From Clonostachys chloroleuca (taxonomy: Eukaryota > Ascomycota > Sordariomycetes > Hypocreales > Bionectriaceae): a stretch of DNA of 64,000 nt. The position numbers were made by a program, and so were the translations under genes. Below are positions 21,159-32,522 of the stretch, in pieces (the first letter of the stretch is position 1; each line of letters opens with the position of its first letter). The notes under the pieces are model-generated. The model made no database searches. It was not told the DNA's origin and saw only the letters and a program-made list of their open reading frames with translations. The stretch covers positions 10,602,001-10,666,000 of the forward strand of contig JBANAY010000004.1 in assembly GCA_037952775.1 (NCBI GenBank), read 5' to 3'.

Positions 21159-22475
21159 TCACTCGTTCCTTGTTCCCTTCAAGTGCTGAATAGCTTCTCT
21201 TACATCCACTCTCAAGAGTGATTCATCGTTTGGGTCCGCTTCTGACTCGGAGAAAACACCCAACCTTGCCAGCCGAGCAAGGTCCCAGAACACATAACCC
21301 CATACCCAAAAATCCGCATCATGAAATCGTGACCTCCCCACGGCAAGGGTTTTCCCTTCATGGACATATAGAAAAACCTTTGACGGACCCGCATCATGGT
21401 CCGGGAAGCGTGCGGACCGCAGAAAACGGCGCAAGAATGCTGCCTTGACTTGTTCAGGGTAGTCGCGTAGTTTGGTGCTTCTGCCCACCCCGGACGGAGG
21501 GTGTGGTCGAAACAATTCCGTGTATCGGTATACAAACTCTTCTCTTAGGAGGGGTAGTTCAGGATGTCCGGGAGCTCTGGGTAGGAGCTCGACCATAACC
21601 TTGGGAATTCTGGAGGCGTTTATAATCTTCCGCACATAGCATAAACCGCGCGAGAGAATCTCCTCAATCCGACGATCGCCGATGACATGATCGGTCGCGA
21701 TGAGCGGGTTACATTTCAAAGCTGCTCAAATCCAGTTTAGCAATCGTACCTTTCCGTCTATATAACCCGAGAGGGAAGAGGGACCTCGCATACCAACTCT
21801 TATGTCCTGCGTAAGCATATATTCAATGCAGCTAAGCTGTTCGACCTCGTGCGCCGCGAATACGTCGTAGCATCTCGCCCAGGCCATGTTGATCCGGCAA
21901 GATTCACTCTCTCTAACCAGTGGGAGAACATATGCTTGCTGGCGAGTAAAGAGATGGCAGAACATTTCAAATGTATACAGCGCTCGCTTGATACGAATCC
22001 GTTCCGCGACGCTCGTTTCAGGCTGGCTACCGTAGCTTTGACGCAAGGGAAACAAATACTTGCATGCTCGATTAGAGAAGTACTCAACATGGTAAGCAAG
22101 ATCATCTATAGAATTAGCGTCCGTCAGAGATAAAGGGGGGCATATAGATCGAGGCGATTCCAAATGCTGGCCTACGAAGAGTTCGAAGGTTGGAATGTTC
22201 TCTCGAGGAAGCTTCCGTGCTGCTAAGGCCACTGCGGCTTCCGGTACAAAAGCAGAGCCAATCTGTGCTGTTATAACGGAGGAGCATATGGTGGCTTCAG
22301 CCTCTTTGAATGATTGACATATATACCAGCAGCTAGCTCTGAGCGCCTTGAGAGAGTCAATATCAGACCAAGAGGCGAGAATGAGAACGATGACGTCGGC
22401 TGGAAGGCCGAGAAGGCCGGGGGAGATTGTAGAATCAAGCATGATATATGATGTATCTTCGTTGACGGCAGTCAT
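21159..22475 (-). CDS. F-box-like domain protein, two exons
   Basis: Exons 22475..21794 and 21721..21159 are joined by a 72-base intron with GTATGC donor, a perfect GCTAAAC branch and GAGCAG acceptor, giving 414 residues. Residues about 21-60 (LLGLPADVIVLILASWSDID...LRASCWYICQ) have the hydrophobic pattern of an F-box, the Skp1-binding module of SCF ubiquitin ligases. The following region (residues about 60-240) is of the type found in many fungal F-box-like proteins of unknown target. It includes ILSRGLCYVRKI at the start of exon 2. The first ATG is at 22475; the open frame above it has no ATG. Target and function are unknown. Confidence 0.72.
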
Positions 22476-24838
22476 CGACGCGGAGGATTCATATTGAGAA
22501 AGCGACACGCATGGCTATATATAATGAAAGTTGTGGCTGCCGGTGGTGTCGTTTTTCTTTTTTGATGACGGGTGATTGCAGGATTAATGGTCTCAGGGAC
22601 GTCATCAATGCCATGAAGAAACCTAGAGGCCTTCGTCGTAACCTGGGTAGTACTAAATCAATGGTGAAAAGTGAAAAGAGTCTCAAAAAGCCGAAGAATC
22701 AAAAAGCCGAAGAACTTGAGACATTTCGCCAAACCTTTCCCCAAATCACGCACATAATTTCGGCCGTCGGCAGAATTTCTTCTTTGAATCATTTCAATCA
22801 TACCAGGCTATTCATATAACAGGCTGAAGGGTTAAATTGTATTGGTACGTTCGCCAGGTCGGAGATCGCAACATGTTCACTGAGCGTACGTGTGTTCGGC
22901 TTCCATTGTCATTGTATTACTGCTCTTATTGAGAGCGAAACTGTCCAGGCCTGAACGCCGCCTTCCGGAATTGTCTTTGGTGGTAGCGAGCCATACTTGC
23001 GTTTGAAAACCCCAGGAGCAGCTTAGGGCTGGTCGCATCACCTGCCTCTGCTTCCAAAGGTGTAGTCTTACACGCGCCCAATTTTCGATAGATGTCAAAT
23101 ATTGGGTAGTAGCCAAGACTAAGATGATGATTGAGGCGGACAACGACGTTTTTCGCAGTACAATCCAGATAAGGAGGCAAAGACGCACCTGTGAGAGGAG
23201 GTAATGCAAGAGCTGATCAGATCAATCTCCGTGGAACAGACCGCTAGAACGGAAATTGGCTAGGGCTACCGCTAATTTCTGGTTAAATAAGCGAGTTAAG
23301 TCGGGGGGGCGATCTCAGTTTCTCGAAAACGCGATTTCTCGTAAGCTGATAGCTCTAGAAGACGGAGAACCAGTCGGGGACGGTCGCCGTTCGGTGAATC
23401 ATTGCGGAAGAATCGGAGGTATGCCATAAATCTCGTATGGTTCTTAAGGCTTGTTATTAGCTCTTTGCTCCACATCGGTTGGGTTGTATAGCCGCCGACT
23501 CGTCTGCGACACGATTTTCAAGGCCACTTGAATTGAGAGTGATCCTGAGCGAGATAGGCGGTTGAGGAGTCGCTAGGGTCAAGCTTGTGCATGACCTTGC
23601 AACTACTATCGTAATACTGGTCTCCGATCTAGACGATCTGGAAGCCTCCTCAGTTGTGCCGCCCCAAATGAATAGTATTGTCCAAGCCGACAGGAAGGAG
23701 TCAGTCGTCGTTCTCGCCCGAGAAAGCCTCGATGGAGGATAGATTTTGGAACAGATATTTTTTGGCCTGCAAGCAGGAAAGCCTTCGGCGAAACGAGACA
23801 ATAATTTGCAGTGAATCATGGCATCTGACAATCGCGTAGTAGCAGGATGGATTTGTTGTTGGTGTAGGTAGTTGGTGCACTCGGCCAAAGGCTTTCCCGG
23901 TGCCGAGGTTGAGCATTGCCTCAGGCACGTATCGTAGCCTTCGGGGAAAAAGTAGCTACGTACCTTCCATTCGGCGAAACCGCACAAGCCTCGAAAGAGA
24001 AAGCTGCTGTCGAGCGGTTACATCCGGTTGATGGGGAGAGGGCTGGACCTTGGAGCCTTCCTACGCGTACTTATTGAGAACAAGATTCTGGGTCTAAATC
24101 AGCCGAGTGCCTATTGTGCAAAGAAGCTCAATGGCTGCAACTTGAGTTTATTTGTCGGCTAGAGGCATGCTGGAGAGTCTTGGTTGGGAAAGTGCAGAAC
24201 ACAGTGCGCAGGTTCTTGAAGTCATTCCCAACAGCCGTTCATGATTGCCTGTGGGGAACGAATTAACAAGGATTCAGTTTCAACAAACCTCCACTACCTC
24301 ATACGCAGGAAGAGGACGGATCCTTGGGGAAAAGAAACATAGGGTAAAAATTTCGATTTAATTCATTCAATTGTGCTTTTCGGGAAAGTTTGTTGAGGGT
24401 CATTTTCCCAAGTACCAGTTCACGAAACACCTACCTAACTCAAAACTGACAAACGCCAGACCAGACTCTTCACAACCCCAGTTGCACACCCTCAGTCCAA
24501 ACAATGACAAAGGTCCAAGCCAATCAAACCCCTCCGCATCCGATCTATCCGTCAAACAGTTCGTGTCCCGTTCAAGATTTCCCAATCTGGACACCTTAGC
24601 TGGCGCTCCGGTCCAATTTGGTTAACTATCTGTCGAGCCCCCTCTCGACCCGCCGATCTGAAACAGGAACCAGCCGCCTGGAGAAAAACTCCACGAGCTC
24701 TACGAGTTTCACCGCGTTCTGATGTTGAGACGGAGTATGAAACGTCTTTCGGATTCAGCAAGGCCCCAGTTCGTATTGCAACTGGCGTCGGAACTCGGCA
24801 CAGGGCGTTTGGCGATGATCGTTTCACTTGATCGTGAC
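22476..24838. other. Intergenic, possibly with decayed sequence
   Basis: Several open frames occur on the minus strand (22877..23209 and 23457..23987), but none shows a domain, a plausible intron structure or consistent frame. Some may be remnants of an old gene. I see no supported feature. Confidence 0.4.
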
Positions 24839-24840
24839 TT

Positions 24841-24849
24841 GCTATAAAG
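24841..24849 (+). promoter_or_regulatory. TATA-like box of the secreted G1-like gene
   Basis: GCTATAAAG lies about 150 bases before the ATG at 24995, followed by a CA-rich leader typical of strongly transcribed fungal secretory genes. Confidence 0.5.
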
Positions 24850-24994
24850 CCAGCGATGGCGTCCTCCAGAAAGTGAGGAAGCTACCATCTCATCATAATC
24901 ACCATCGCCGACAATAGAAACATAACCCTACTAGAATTTACAGAAATTCAAACATACCTACTCATACCTCGACTACAACACATAAACAACGAAA

Positions 24995-25854
24995 ATGCCT
25001 TCCTGCAACCAGATTATCAGCGCTCTCGCCGTAATGGCTGTGGCTGGTACCAACGCTGCCTTTGGCCCTGCCTTCAGCACTGGCCCAGTCGCCTCCAACT
25101 CTTTCATCCGTGAATCTACCTCCACTCTAGTTCTGCCAGCTCCCCCGACCAACAACCAAGGTGACGCCTCTCTCTGGGTTGGAATGGGCACTTCCAATGG
25201 TGACCTGATCCAGTCTATTGCCGACAACGCGAAGAGTACGGTTGTTGGTGCCTCCAAATGGAACATCTTTGCCTATACACTCCTAGCCAAGGGCCGTAAG
25301 TTTATATTCTTGATACCATATGAAATAAGGGAAATATACTAACAATCAATCTTTCTTAGCCTCTGGTGGTCAGGAGCCTGTTCAGGGAGACGAGTCGCCT
25401 GCTGTGGCTGGGGATAAGATCACAATGCACTGTAAGTAGCCAGTTACTATATACCTCTTATCGTGGACGGATACTGACACTTGTGGACAGATAAGTACAA
25501 TGATTCTACCAAGCAGTACGACCAGACCACCCAGATCAACGGCAAGACTGTATCCACTCTCTCTACTACAGACGGCCACGCCCAAGGCTGGGGCAGTGCT
25601 GTGGAGTGCGCCGCCGAAGACTGTGGTAGCATGGGTGCTCACAGTACGTAATCTCCCCCTCCGCTTCTAGAAGTAGCAAGAGCTAATTTACATGTCTAGC
25701 ATGGATTAACACCAAGATTATCCTGGATGTGGCGGACCCCAACTACAGCCAGACCATGGTGAAGGGCGCAGGTGTGACCGGCGAAATGTCAACCTCTGAT
25801 GGCGGCAAGACCTGGACTATCAGCACTATTAGCATCCCCGCGTATACGTTCTAA
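24995..25854 (+). CDS. Secreted G1-peptidase (eqolisin)-like / concanavalin-A-like fold protein, four exons
   Basis: Exons 24995..25295, 25360..25431, 25491..25643 and 25700..25854 (three introns of 56-64 bases) encode 226 residues. A signal peptide covers about residues 1-22. LWVGMGTSNGDLIQ (residues 60-73) resembles the WVG...Q segment that carries the catalytic Gln of eqolisins. The second half, with SAVECAAEDCG (160-170; likely disulfide C164-C169) and a beta-rich stretch TWINTKIILDVAD, fits the same beta-sandwich. The usual catalytic Glu motif is not obvious: E163 or E167 lies in the right area but in a different context. It may be a non-peptidase relative. All phases agree and the gene looks intact. 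Confidence 0.75.
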
Positions 25855-27028
25855 GTGAAATCATTGAAGAAAGCTATACCTGGTGAAAAGCGCGCCGGAT
25901 GTGCTTATCAGGCAATGAAGGATATGGACATTATCATAGATGTACATGCATTATATTGACATATTAAAGCAAAAGTTGACCAGTAACACTGAGGTGCACG
26001 AACCGTGATTGTGATTCATTTCTCAAAAAGGCTTTGAAAATCACCAGGAGTAAATAAATACAAGGGCTGGACACGGCCCAGATGTGGGGTGTGAGAAACT
26101 GTCGCGGACTCGATTGTGTTCTCTGCTTGCCGTATTGATTGAACTTGTGGTCGGTCCCAAGGGCGCTCCACTCCGATGAGTCCGATCTCCCGCTCGCCAA
26201 TACCCTTGTTCACCATGCGCGTTAGAGCTAAAATTATAACGGTGCCTGTCGAGCCCAGCGGAACCGTTGCTTCAATCCGCCTGCGCTTACCGACTGCTCG
26301 GTCTTGATGACTTGCCGGGTACTGGATCCGCTACGTTGTTGCCAACCTAGAAAGGGAGACTGGGAAGAACCTAGTAAGCTGGTCTACTCGGCCGGAAGCT
26401 ATTCAATTGAGAGATTAGATCGTACCCAGGATGCCTTGTTTATTACAACGCATGGCATGTGTTTGGCTTACCGTGTGTTCCGATCGCCACTCATCACAAA
26501 TCAAGTCAAATCATGGCACCGCGGGCGAGACTCCAAGTGATGTGCCGTGATTTGAGCGCCGGGTCCCCTGACAGCGCCTTGACAGCCGCGACCCCTGGCA
26601 ACTGTATGCCCCGAAGAGGCCAGGCTTTCGTGCCTCTGATTTGCTAGTTTCTGACATGTGCTGTGCTGTTTAGAGCCCCGTTCTCCCGGTCTTTCCGCCG
26701 AGTGTCATGGTCATACGACAATAAGGCCATCCCAAACCGCCGCCCCAGTTATCGCCCCCATCGACATCCGATCTTGCCCCGTGCCCACCAATCAGCATCT
26801 TCGTTAATCGGATGCAACGCCTTTATAATTAATTCATCTTCCTTCAAGGTTCTGTCCCCTCGGATTCTCGCATCTGGAGCGATGTTCTCTTAAAATAATC
26901 CCCCCTCCTTTTTTTTTTTTTTTTCCTGTTTTGCTTCTGGCCTTCTGCCATTTTATCTTCAGTCCATTCCTTTCAATCCGTCTTTGTCGGCTGTCTGGAT
27001 TCATTCCCGCAGTTGCTCCAACCTCCCA
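25855..27028. other. Intergenic upstream of the fatty acid 2-hydroxylase
   Basis: It includes a 16-base T run at 26909..26924 about 100 bases before the hydroxylase start codon. Such pyrimidine runs are common in fungal promoters of constitutive genes. No additional gene is supported. Confidence 0.5.
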
Positions 27029-28198
27029 ATGGCGACGCAAACACTGCCAACACTCACTCGCGGCGACGTCGAGTCTCACCGCTCAACTTCCTCGTGCTAC
27101 GTGACCGTCGGCAACGAAGTCTACGATGTCACCGATTTCATTGAAGACCACCCCGGTGGCGGCGAGCTGATCATGGAGTACGCCGGCAAGGACATCACCG
27201 CCATCCTCAAAGACGATGCGTCGCACGCCCACTCCCAAGCGGCCTACGACATCCTGGAAGACAAGCTCGTGGGCCTCCTGCCCTCCGCAAACGCGAACGG
27301 GAGCGCCAATGGCAGCGCCGCCAAGGGAGCCGTCAGGCGCAAGGTGCACCCGCGGACGGGTATGGCGTGCGAGGAGGACCTCAGCGTGGACACCGACTTC
27401 GACCTGGACCTCCGGAAGCACAAATTCCTCGACCTCAGCAAGCCGCTGCTGATGCAGGTGTGGAGGAGTGGCTGGAGCAAGAGGTTTTATCTCGACCAGG
27501 TCCACCGGCCGCGGCACTACAAGGGCGGCGAGTCGGCGCCGTTCTTTGGCAACTTCCTCGAGCCGCTGTCCAAGACGGCCTGGTGGATGATTCCCTTGAC
27601 GTGGATTCCCTGCGTCACGTATGGAACCTACGTGGCGTCGCAGGGCCTCCATCCCCTCGCGCTGTTCCTCTACTTTGGCTTTGGATTCAGTCTCTGGTCG
27701 CTCATTGAGTATGCGCTTCATCGATTTTTGTTCCATCTCGACTAGTAAGTTACCCATAAAGCGCTGCCAATGTTTTCAAATATCTGGCTAACACCCTTCT
27801 TTTGTAGCTATCTTCCCGACAACCGAGTAGGAATTACGCTGCATTTCCTGCTCCACGGGGTTCACCACTACCTTCCCATGGACAAGTACCGCCTCGTCAT
27901 GCCCCCGGCCCTGTTCTGCGTCCTCTGCGCGCCCTTCTGGCCCCTCGCCCACGCCATCTTCTTCTACGACTGGTACGCGGGGACCGCCGGCTTCTGCGGC
28001 GGTCTGTTCGGCTACGTCTGCTACGACATGACGCACTACTGGATTCACTTCTCGAGCCCGCCGCTCTGGTACAAGGAGCTCAAGAGGTACCACATGGCGC
28101 ACCACTACCTCGAGTACGAGCTCGCGTTCGGCATCACCAGCAAGTTCTGGGACGGCGTGTTCGGCACCGGCCTGCCCGAGAACCCCAAGATGGAGTAA
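27029..28198 (+). CDS. SCS7: Sphingolipid fatty acid 2-hydroxylase (Scs7/FA2H-like), two exons
   Basis: It hydroxylates the C2 of the very-long-chain fatty acid of ceramides in the ER membrane. Exons 27029..27744 and 27808..28198 (63-base intron, GTAAGT donor) encode 368 residues, normal for the family. The N-terminal cytochrome b5 domain shows EDHPGGG (heme His41) and the second heme histidine within SHAHSQ (66-68). Membrane helices follow from about residue 190. The fatty acid hydroxylase di-iron histidine clusters are present: HRFLFH, HFLLHGVHH, HYWIHF and HMAHHYLEYE. All key residues are visible and the gene looks intact. The symbol is given by family resemblance. Confidence 0.96.
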
Positions 28199-30857
28199 GA
28201 GCGCCCGGGACGGGGCTAAAACCTCCTTTGCTTCCGGTTGAGATCAACTCTGGTCTGGGTGTGGGCGGGGATTTGATTCTACTCTCAAGATTTTTAATTT
28301 AATGTATGAAATATGTCTACGCCGCATTCTAATCAATCAGAACCTGGGAATGATGGGTAGACTCTGAAAATGAAAATCTAATTCGGGATGGCCGAGACAG
28401 GGCGGTGATTCTAAAAGTTCTATGTAAATACCTTAGGACACTATGTATTATGTATATCAAACGATCGTTATGCATCTAATCTGTTATTGTGCTATGGATA
28501 AATGTAAAAGGGGAGTCTATGGAGAAAAAAAACACATTGTGAACGATCCATGACCAGGTAGGAAAAAGCATATTGGATTTAGAAAGTGCACGCTTTGGCT
28601 ACTGGCTGATGCTCGCCACTCTCCCTAACCTGGCATTGTTGTAGCGGCGTGCAGAGCCAATGTCTCGGTGCATCAAAGCCCTGCTGATATCAATTGATGA
28701 CGAGATGCTACAAATGGCAGGACTTCAAACTATTTAGGCGAGGGATCGTCGAGCCAATCGGATTAGGGCTAGAGGTCGTTGGGCCAATGAGAGGAAAAAG
28801 AACTAGGTCCGGCCGGGAAAAAGTGGGAGCAGGAGCAGAAAGCAGACCGACCTTTTCTCGATTGCAGCGGTGATTGGTCTTGCTAATTGGGTCTTGCATT
28901 TGGAGCGGAGCAGATGCGGGACGGGTGACCGGCCTCCTTTCCAATCATGTCGCATCTCGTCATTGAGGGCACTCCGCAGAGGTACGTGCGAGCACATAAT
29001 TATCGGCCGCGCAACCTGGGCGACTGGCATATCACCACGGAGGGAAGCAAAGTAAGCCGGCAGCAAGATGCAAATGCAATCGTGCGTCGGTGGCTTGCGG
29101 TGCCCCACTGCGCTCCACTACGCCCGACTGAGGGAGGAAACAATCGCCCTCTCAGCTGCTCTCCCTCTCCGCTCGGTCAGCGCACAATGCCAATGACCCA
29201 TCATGTCTTCATAGCCAGATGCTGCCCGTGACCCACGACTCCATCGAATTCCGCGGATCTAGCCCCAGCAGCCGTGGGTCTGTGGGCAATGGGTGCCGGC
29301 AATTGTGTCGGGTGCCGCCTTGGTCCTGTCAGGTATTTTCCCCGTTTTCCCTTAAGGATTTTGACTTCCGGCGAATTAATAAGGTAGGTTTTAGTCCCGG
29401 CCCACTGGGCATCTGGATACGCGTGAGGTCTTTTCCAGGCAATAACTGGGTTTCAATAATGTGTCTTTAATTAGATACCCCCCATCCCAGCTCAAATGAT
29501 AGGAAACCAACTTGAGCGATTGAATACGCGTACAGCACAATCAGCAAAAGGAAATGCAGTTTTAACTTCCAATAGTGCATGTGCAGACAGAGCCTTGAAC
29601 CCAACCACCTGCCGTCCTGCGCACATACCCAACCGGTCAGCTACATGAGTGGCTGCGTGCGGCTGAGTATCCTTGCTGGCGAGGACCGGAGTGTCTCATC
29701 GCCTGCATCTGTATACTGTGGGAGACCCTGTGCGACAACCCCAGAGTGGCATAGATCTGTAGGAAGGGTCATTGAGGGGGATGTTTCCTCACTCTTCGGC
29801 TGGCGCCAACTGAAACAATGTTGGTAACGAAGACCTCCTTCCATTTCTTTCCTCTTAATTTGTGATGGACAGAGGAAACCAAAAGTGAAGCAAGAAAATA
29901 CGCACAGGCTCCAAGCCAGCGAGCTCGTTCTGTCTAAAACTAGTGGTTTCATTAAACAAGTGCCTCTGGGCGGGGGAACCGGCTTTCCATTGCATGAATG
30001 TAGTACAGCATCGCCGAGCACCAGCCGACGGTCTCCTGAGCGAATAGATACTACGAGCAAGGCTCGCCGAATGCATTGGAAGGAGGAGGAGATAGACTGG
30101 CGTCATTGATACCGCCGCTTCATATCTACACACCTCCTGGTGCCACCTTACCCAGGATAAGGCTCTGTACATCTAAGTACAACCTATGCTTCGTATCCTT
30201 GTCTGCGAGTGTAGCTGAATCCTGTTGAAATGTTTCACTATGCCGATATCGCGAGTAGGTCCACAGTAAGATAGACAAGTCATATTCATGCTTCCGTTGT
30301 TTTCAGCTGTATTGCCGATGGTCCTGTCCTCCTCCTCTTCCAGTCTGTTCATTTGTGTTGAAACAGGTGCCTATCGCCCATCCCACGAGGTTCCCGGGCC
30401 AGAAAATGGACACAAATTCATCCCCAATGAAGTCGAGGATGTAAAAACCCAGGAATGGTATATAGCTGGATCACCTCGTTGGGTCATCCGTTGATTGCTT
30501 GCGAGAAGGGCTCCAGCCTTGTTGCGATTCCACACCGCAGAGCGGGGTTTGAAGTAGGCCGCACCGTCATACATATGCATTATGACCACCGCCATGGCTC
30601 CTATCAGGTAATTCAGCAGTCAGCACTAATGCATCAGGCAGCTTGCGGGCTCTTATCAATTATACACAATAACATTGTGTTTTTGGTCCTTAAATACGGG
30701 TGGTTCCCCCGTGGAACCAGACTTGCTTTCTCGTCTCTTCTTCATCAGCTTCTACACCACGCTCTTCTGTGCACACTTCGTCTTAGTTCTGTGGCAATCA
30801 TTTTCTCCTTCTCATATTTCCTCAAGCTTTACCTATCTCCGTGTTGTCGCAAGAAAC
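28199..30857. other. Long intergenic stretch, no gene supported
   Basis: It is about 2.7 kb with normal composition. Numerous short frames on both strands conflict with one another and show no motif. It probably includes the hydroxylase 3' region and the acetyltransferase promoter. Confidence 0.45.
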
Positions 30858-31492
30858 ATGGCGACGCAGTTGCAGCCCCGTGATGCCAAGCTCGAAGACC
30901 TCCAAGGCATCCTCAAAACGGATTGGAGCGCTTTTGAGGACAATCCGGAGCGAGCCAAGAACATAAAAAACAATGGCCCGGAAGCAACGGAAAAAAGACT
31001 CTTGGACAAGTACGCAAAGTACATCACCAATACTGAGCGGTTCAAGACAATTGTCGTTGAAATCAATGGCGAAGTCGCGTCCATCGGCGTCCTTGATTTC
31101 AAACCCTTCGAAGATGACAGAGGATGTATGTAAACTCCGTCACATCTGGTCCCCATAAGCTAATCATATTATCAGTGTCGGATGACGCTGCAGACGTCCA
31201 ACGCCAGGGTTACAACGCGTATAATGATGTGTTTCACACATACTTCGCCAAGTATGCGGGAAAGCTCGTGATGCTTCGCACCCTGGCCACCCATCAGGGC
31301 TACCAACGTCAAGGCTGTGGCAAAGCTATTCTGGCCTCACTGAAGGAGGCAACTAAGGATGAGAAGCGGGTGATTGCGGTGTACTCAAGCATAATGGCAG
31401 AGGTCTTTTACCAGAGAGAAGGCTTCAAGCTTGAGGGAACCCGCGGCAATGCTATCAACCCGGCCCTTGGTTATGTATTCGGCGGGGTCTAA
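30858..31492 (+). CDS. GNAT-family N-acetyltransferase, two exons
   Basis: Exons 30858..31125 and 31176..31492 join over a 50-base intron (GTATGT donor, ATCAG acceptor) to give 194 residues. The acetyl-CoA-binding motif A is clear: LRTLATHQGYQRQGCGKAIL, the family's Q/RxxGxG/A. It is followed by the FYQREGFKLEG motif B region. The N-terminus matches the substrate-side helices of small cytosolic acetyltransferases. The substrate is unknown. The first ATG in the frame opposite the leader is used. No lesion is seen. Confidence 0.9.
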
Positions 31493-32522
31493 ATCCGAGC
31501 TATAGTCCTTTTCGTGGCCGTTATCTCGTCATGATTCCATAGTCTCCTAGTCAGTTGCTGTCTCAAGCTCGCGCTCCGTCTGGATGTCGACAGCTTTCCC
31601 GTAGAGCTAGGTAATACTATTCGTCTGCACATGACATCTCCGCGCAACAGCCGCATAAATTTTTCATGCTGATATATGGTGATGTATGCTAGCAAAGGCT
31701 GCACCACTCTGTATGCCAGTAATGAATTGCTTTTGAACCAGGCCGCAGCATGTGTGTAAATTGATACCGTAGACCAGGACGTCATTATCTTGAAGGGGGC
31801 TAGCCAACAACACAACATGCTAGTAGTGTGCGTCTTATCGCGCGCGACAGACACAGAGCAGGCGAGGTAAATGTTGGTCCTGACCTAGGCAACTATCAAC
31901 ACTGGCCCATGAAGGTGTGCGGACGGACGTACGAAGTATGTGGCAGTTGCAAAGTCACGATGGATGTGAGTCCATGAACCGATCGAAGCGGGGGAGATTG
32001 GTGGAACTAGAGAGGTCTTCGAGAGCTGAAGGGCCAGGGTATCGTGGGTGCTAGCTGTATAGAGTATTTGAATGAAGCCGCTACATTTATTTAGTTCAAT
32101 TCACAGGTCAGCTTAATAGCGATAGTTATAGCATGAGAATCCTCAATGCTGCTCACCCTCGGTGGAAAAGGAAGAATAGGAGTTATGAGGAATACCAAGG
32201 TTCCAGAAGATCTTGTTTGATATGAATCAGTCTGGCGATAGTTCCCGTTGCAAAGTATCCCAGGTAGGATCGCCCTATACACGATGTTAGCTCAATACAT
32301 TTTCAAGTTCAATAAGACAAAGCAGTCCTTTTCCTCCTGGCACACCCAAAATAGACAGTATCCACTTCCACAATCCTTGATGACAAGTGCCTGGGATAGT
32401 AAACAGTAGTCACATGGAAAAAACCCCTCATTTGGGCGGTGAAGGGTTGCTTCAGTCGGCACTCAAGCGTCGATTGGGCTCACTCGACTATACCAGACCT
32501 TGTTAACTGATGATCAGGCGAT
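31493..32522. other. Intergenic, no gene supported
   Basis: Between the acetyltransferase and a HET gene; minus-strand frames at 31489..31854 and 32091..32282 lack features. Nothing else is seen. Confidence 0.5.

Noticed and set aside
23457..23987. 176-residue minus-strand frame
   Set aside because: No domain, signal peptide or splice continuity; composition does not look coding.
27083..27757. 224-residue minus-strand frame opposite the fatty acid 2-hydroxylase
   Set aside because: Antisense shadow of a clearly recognised gene.
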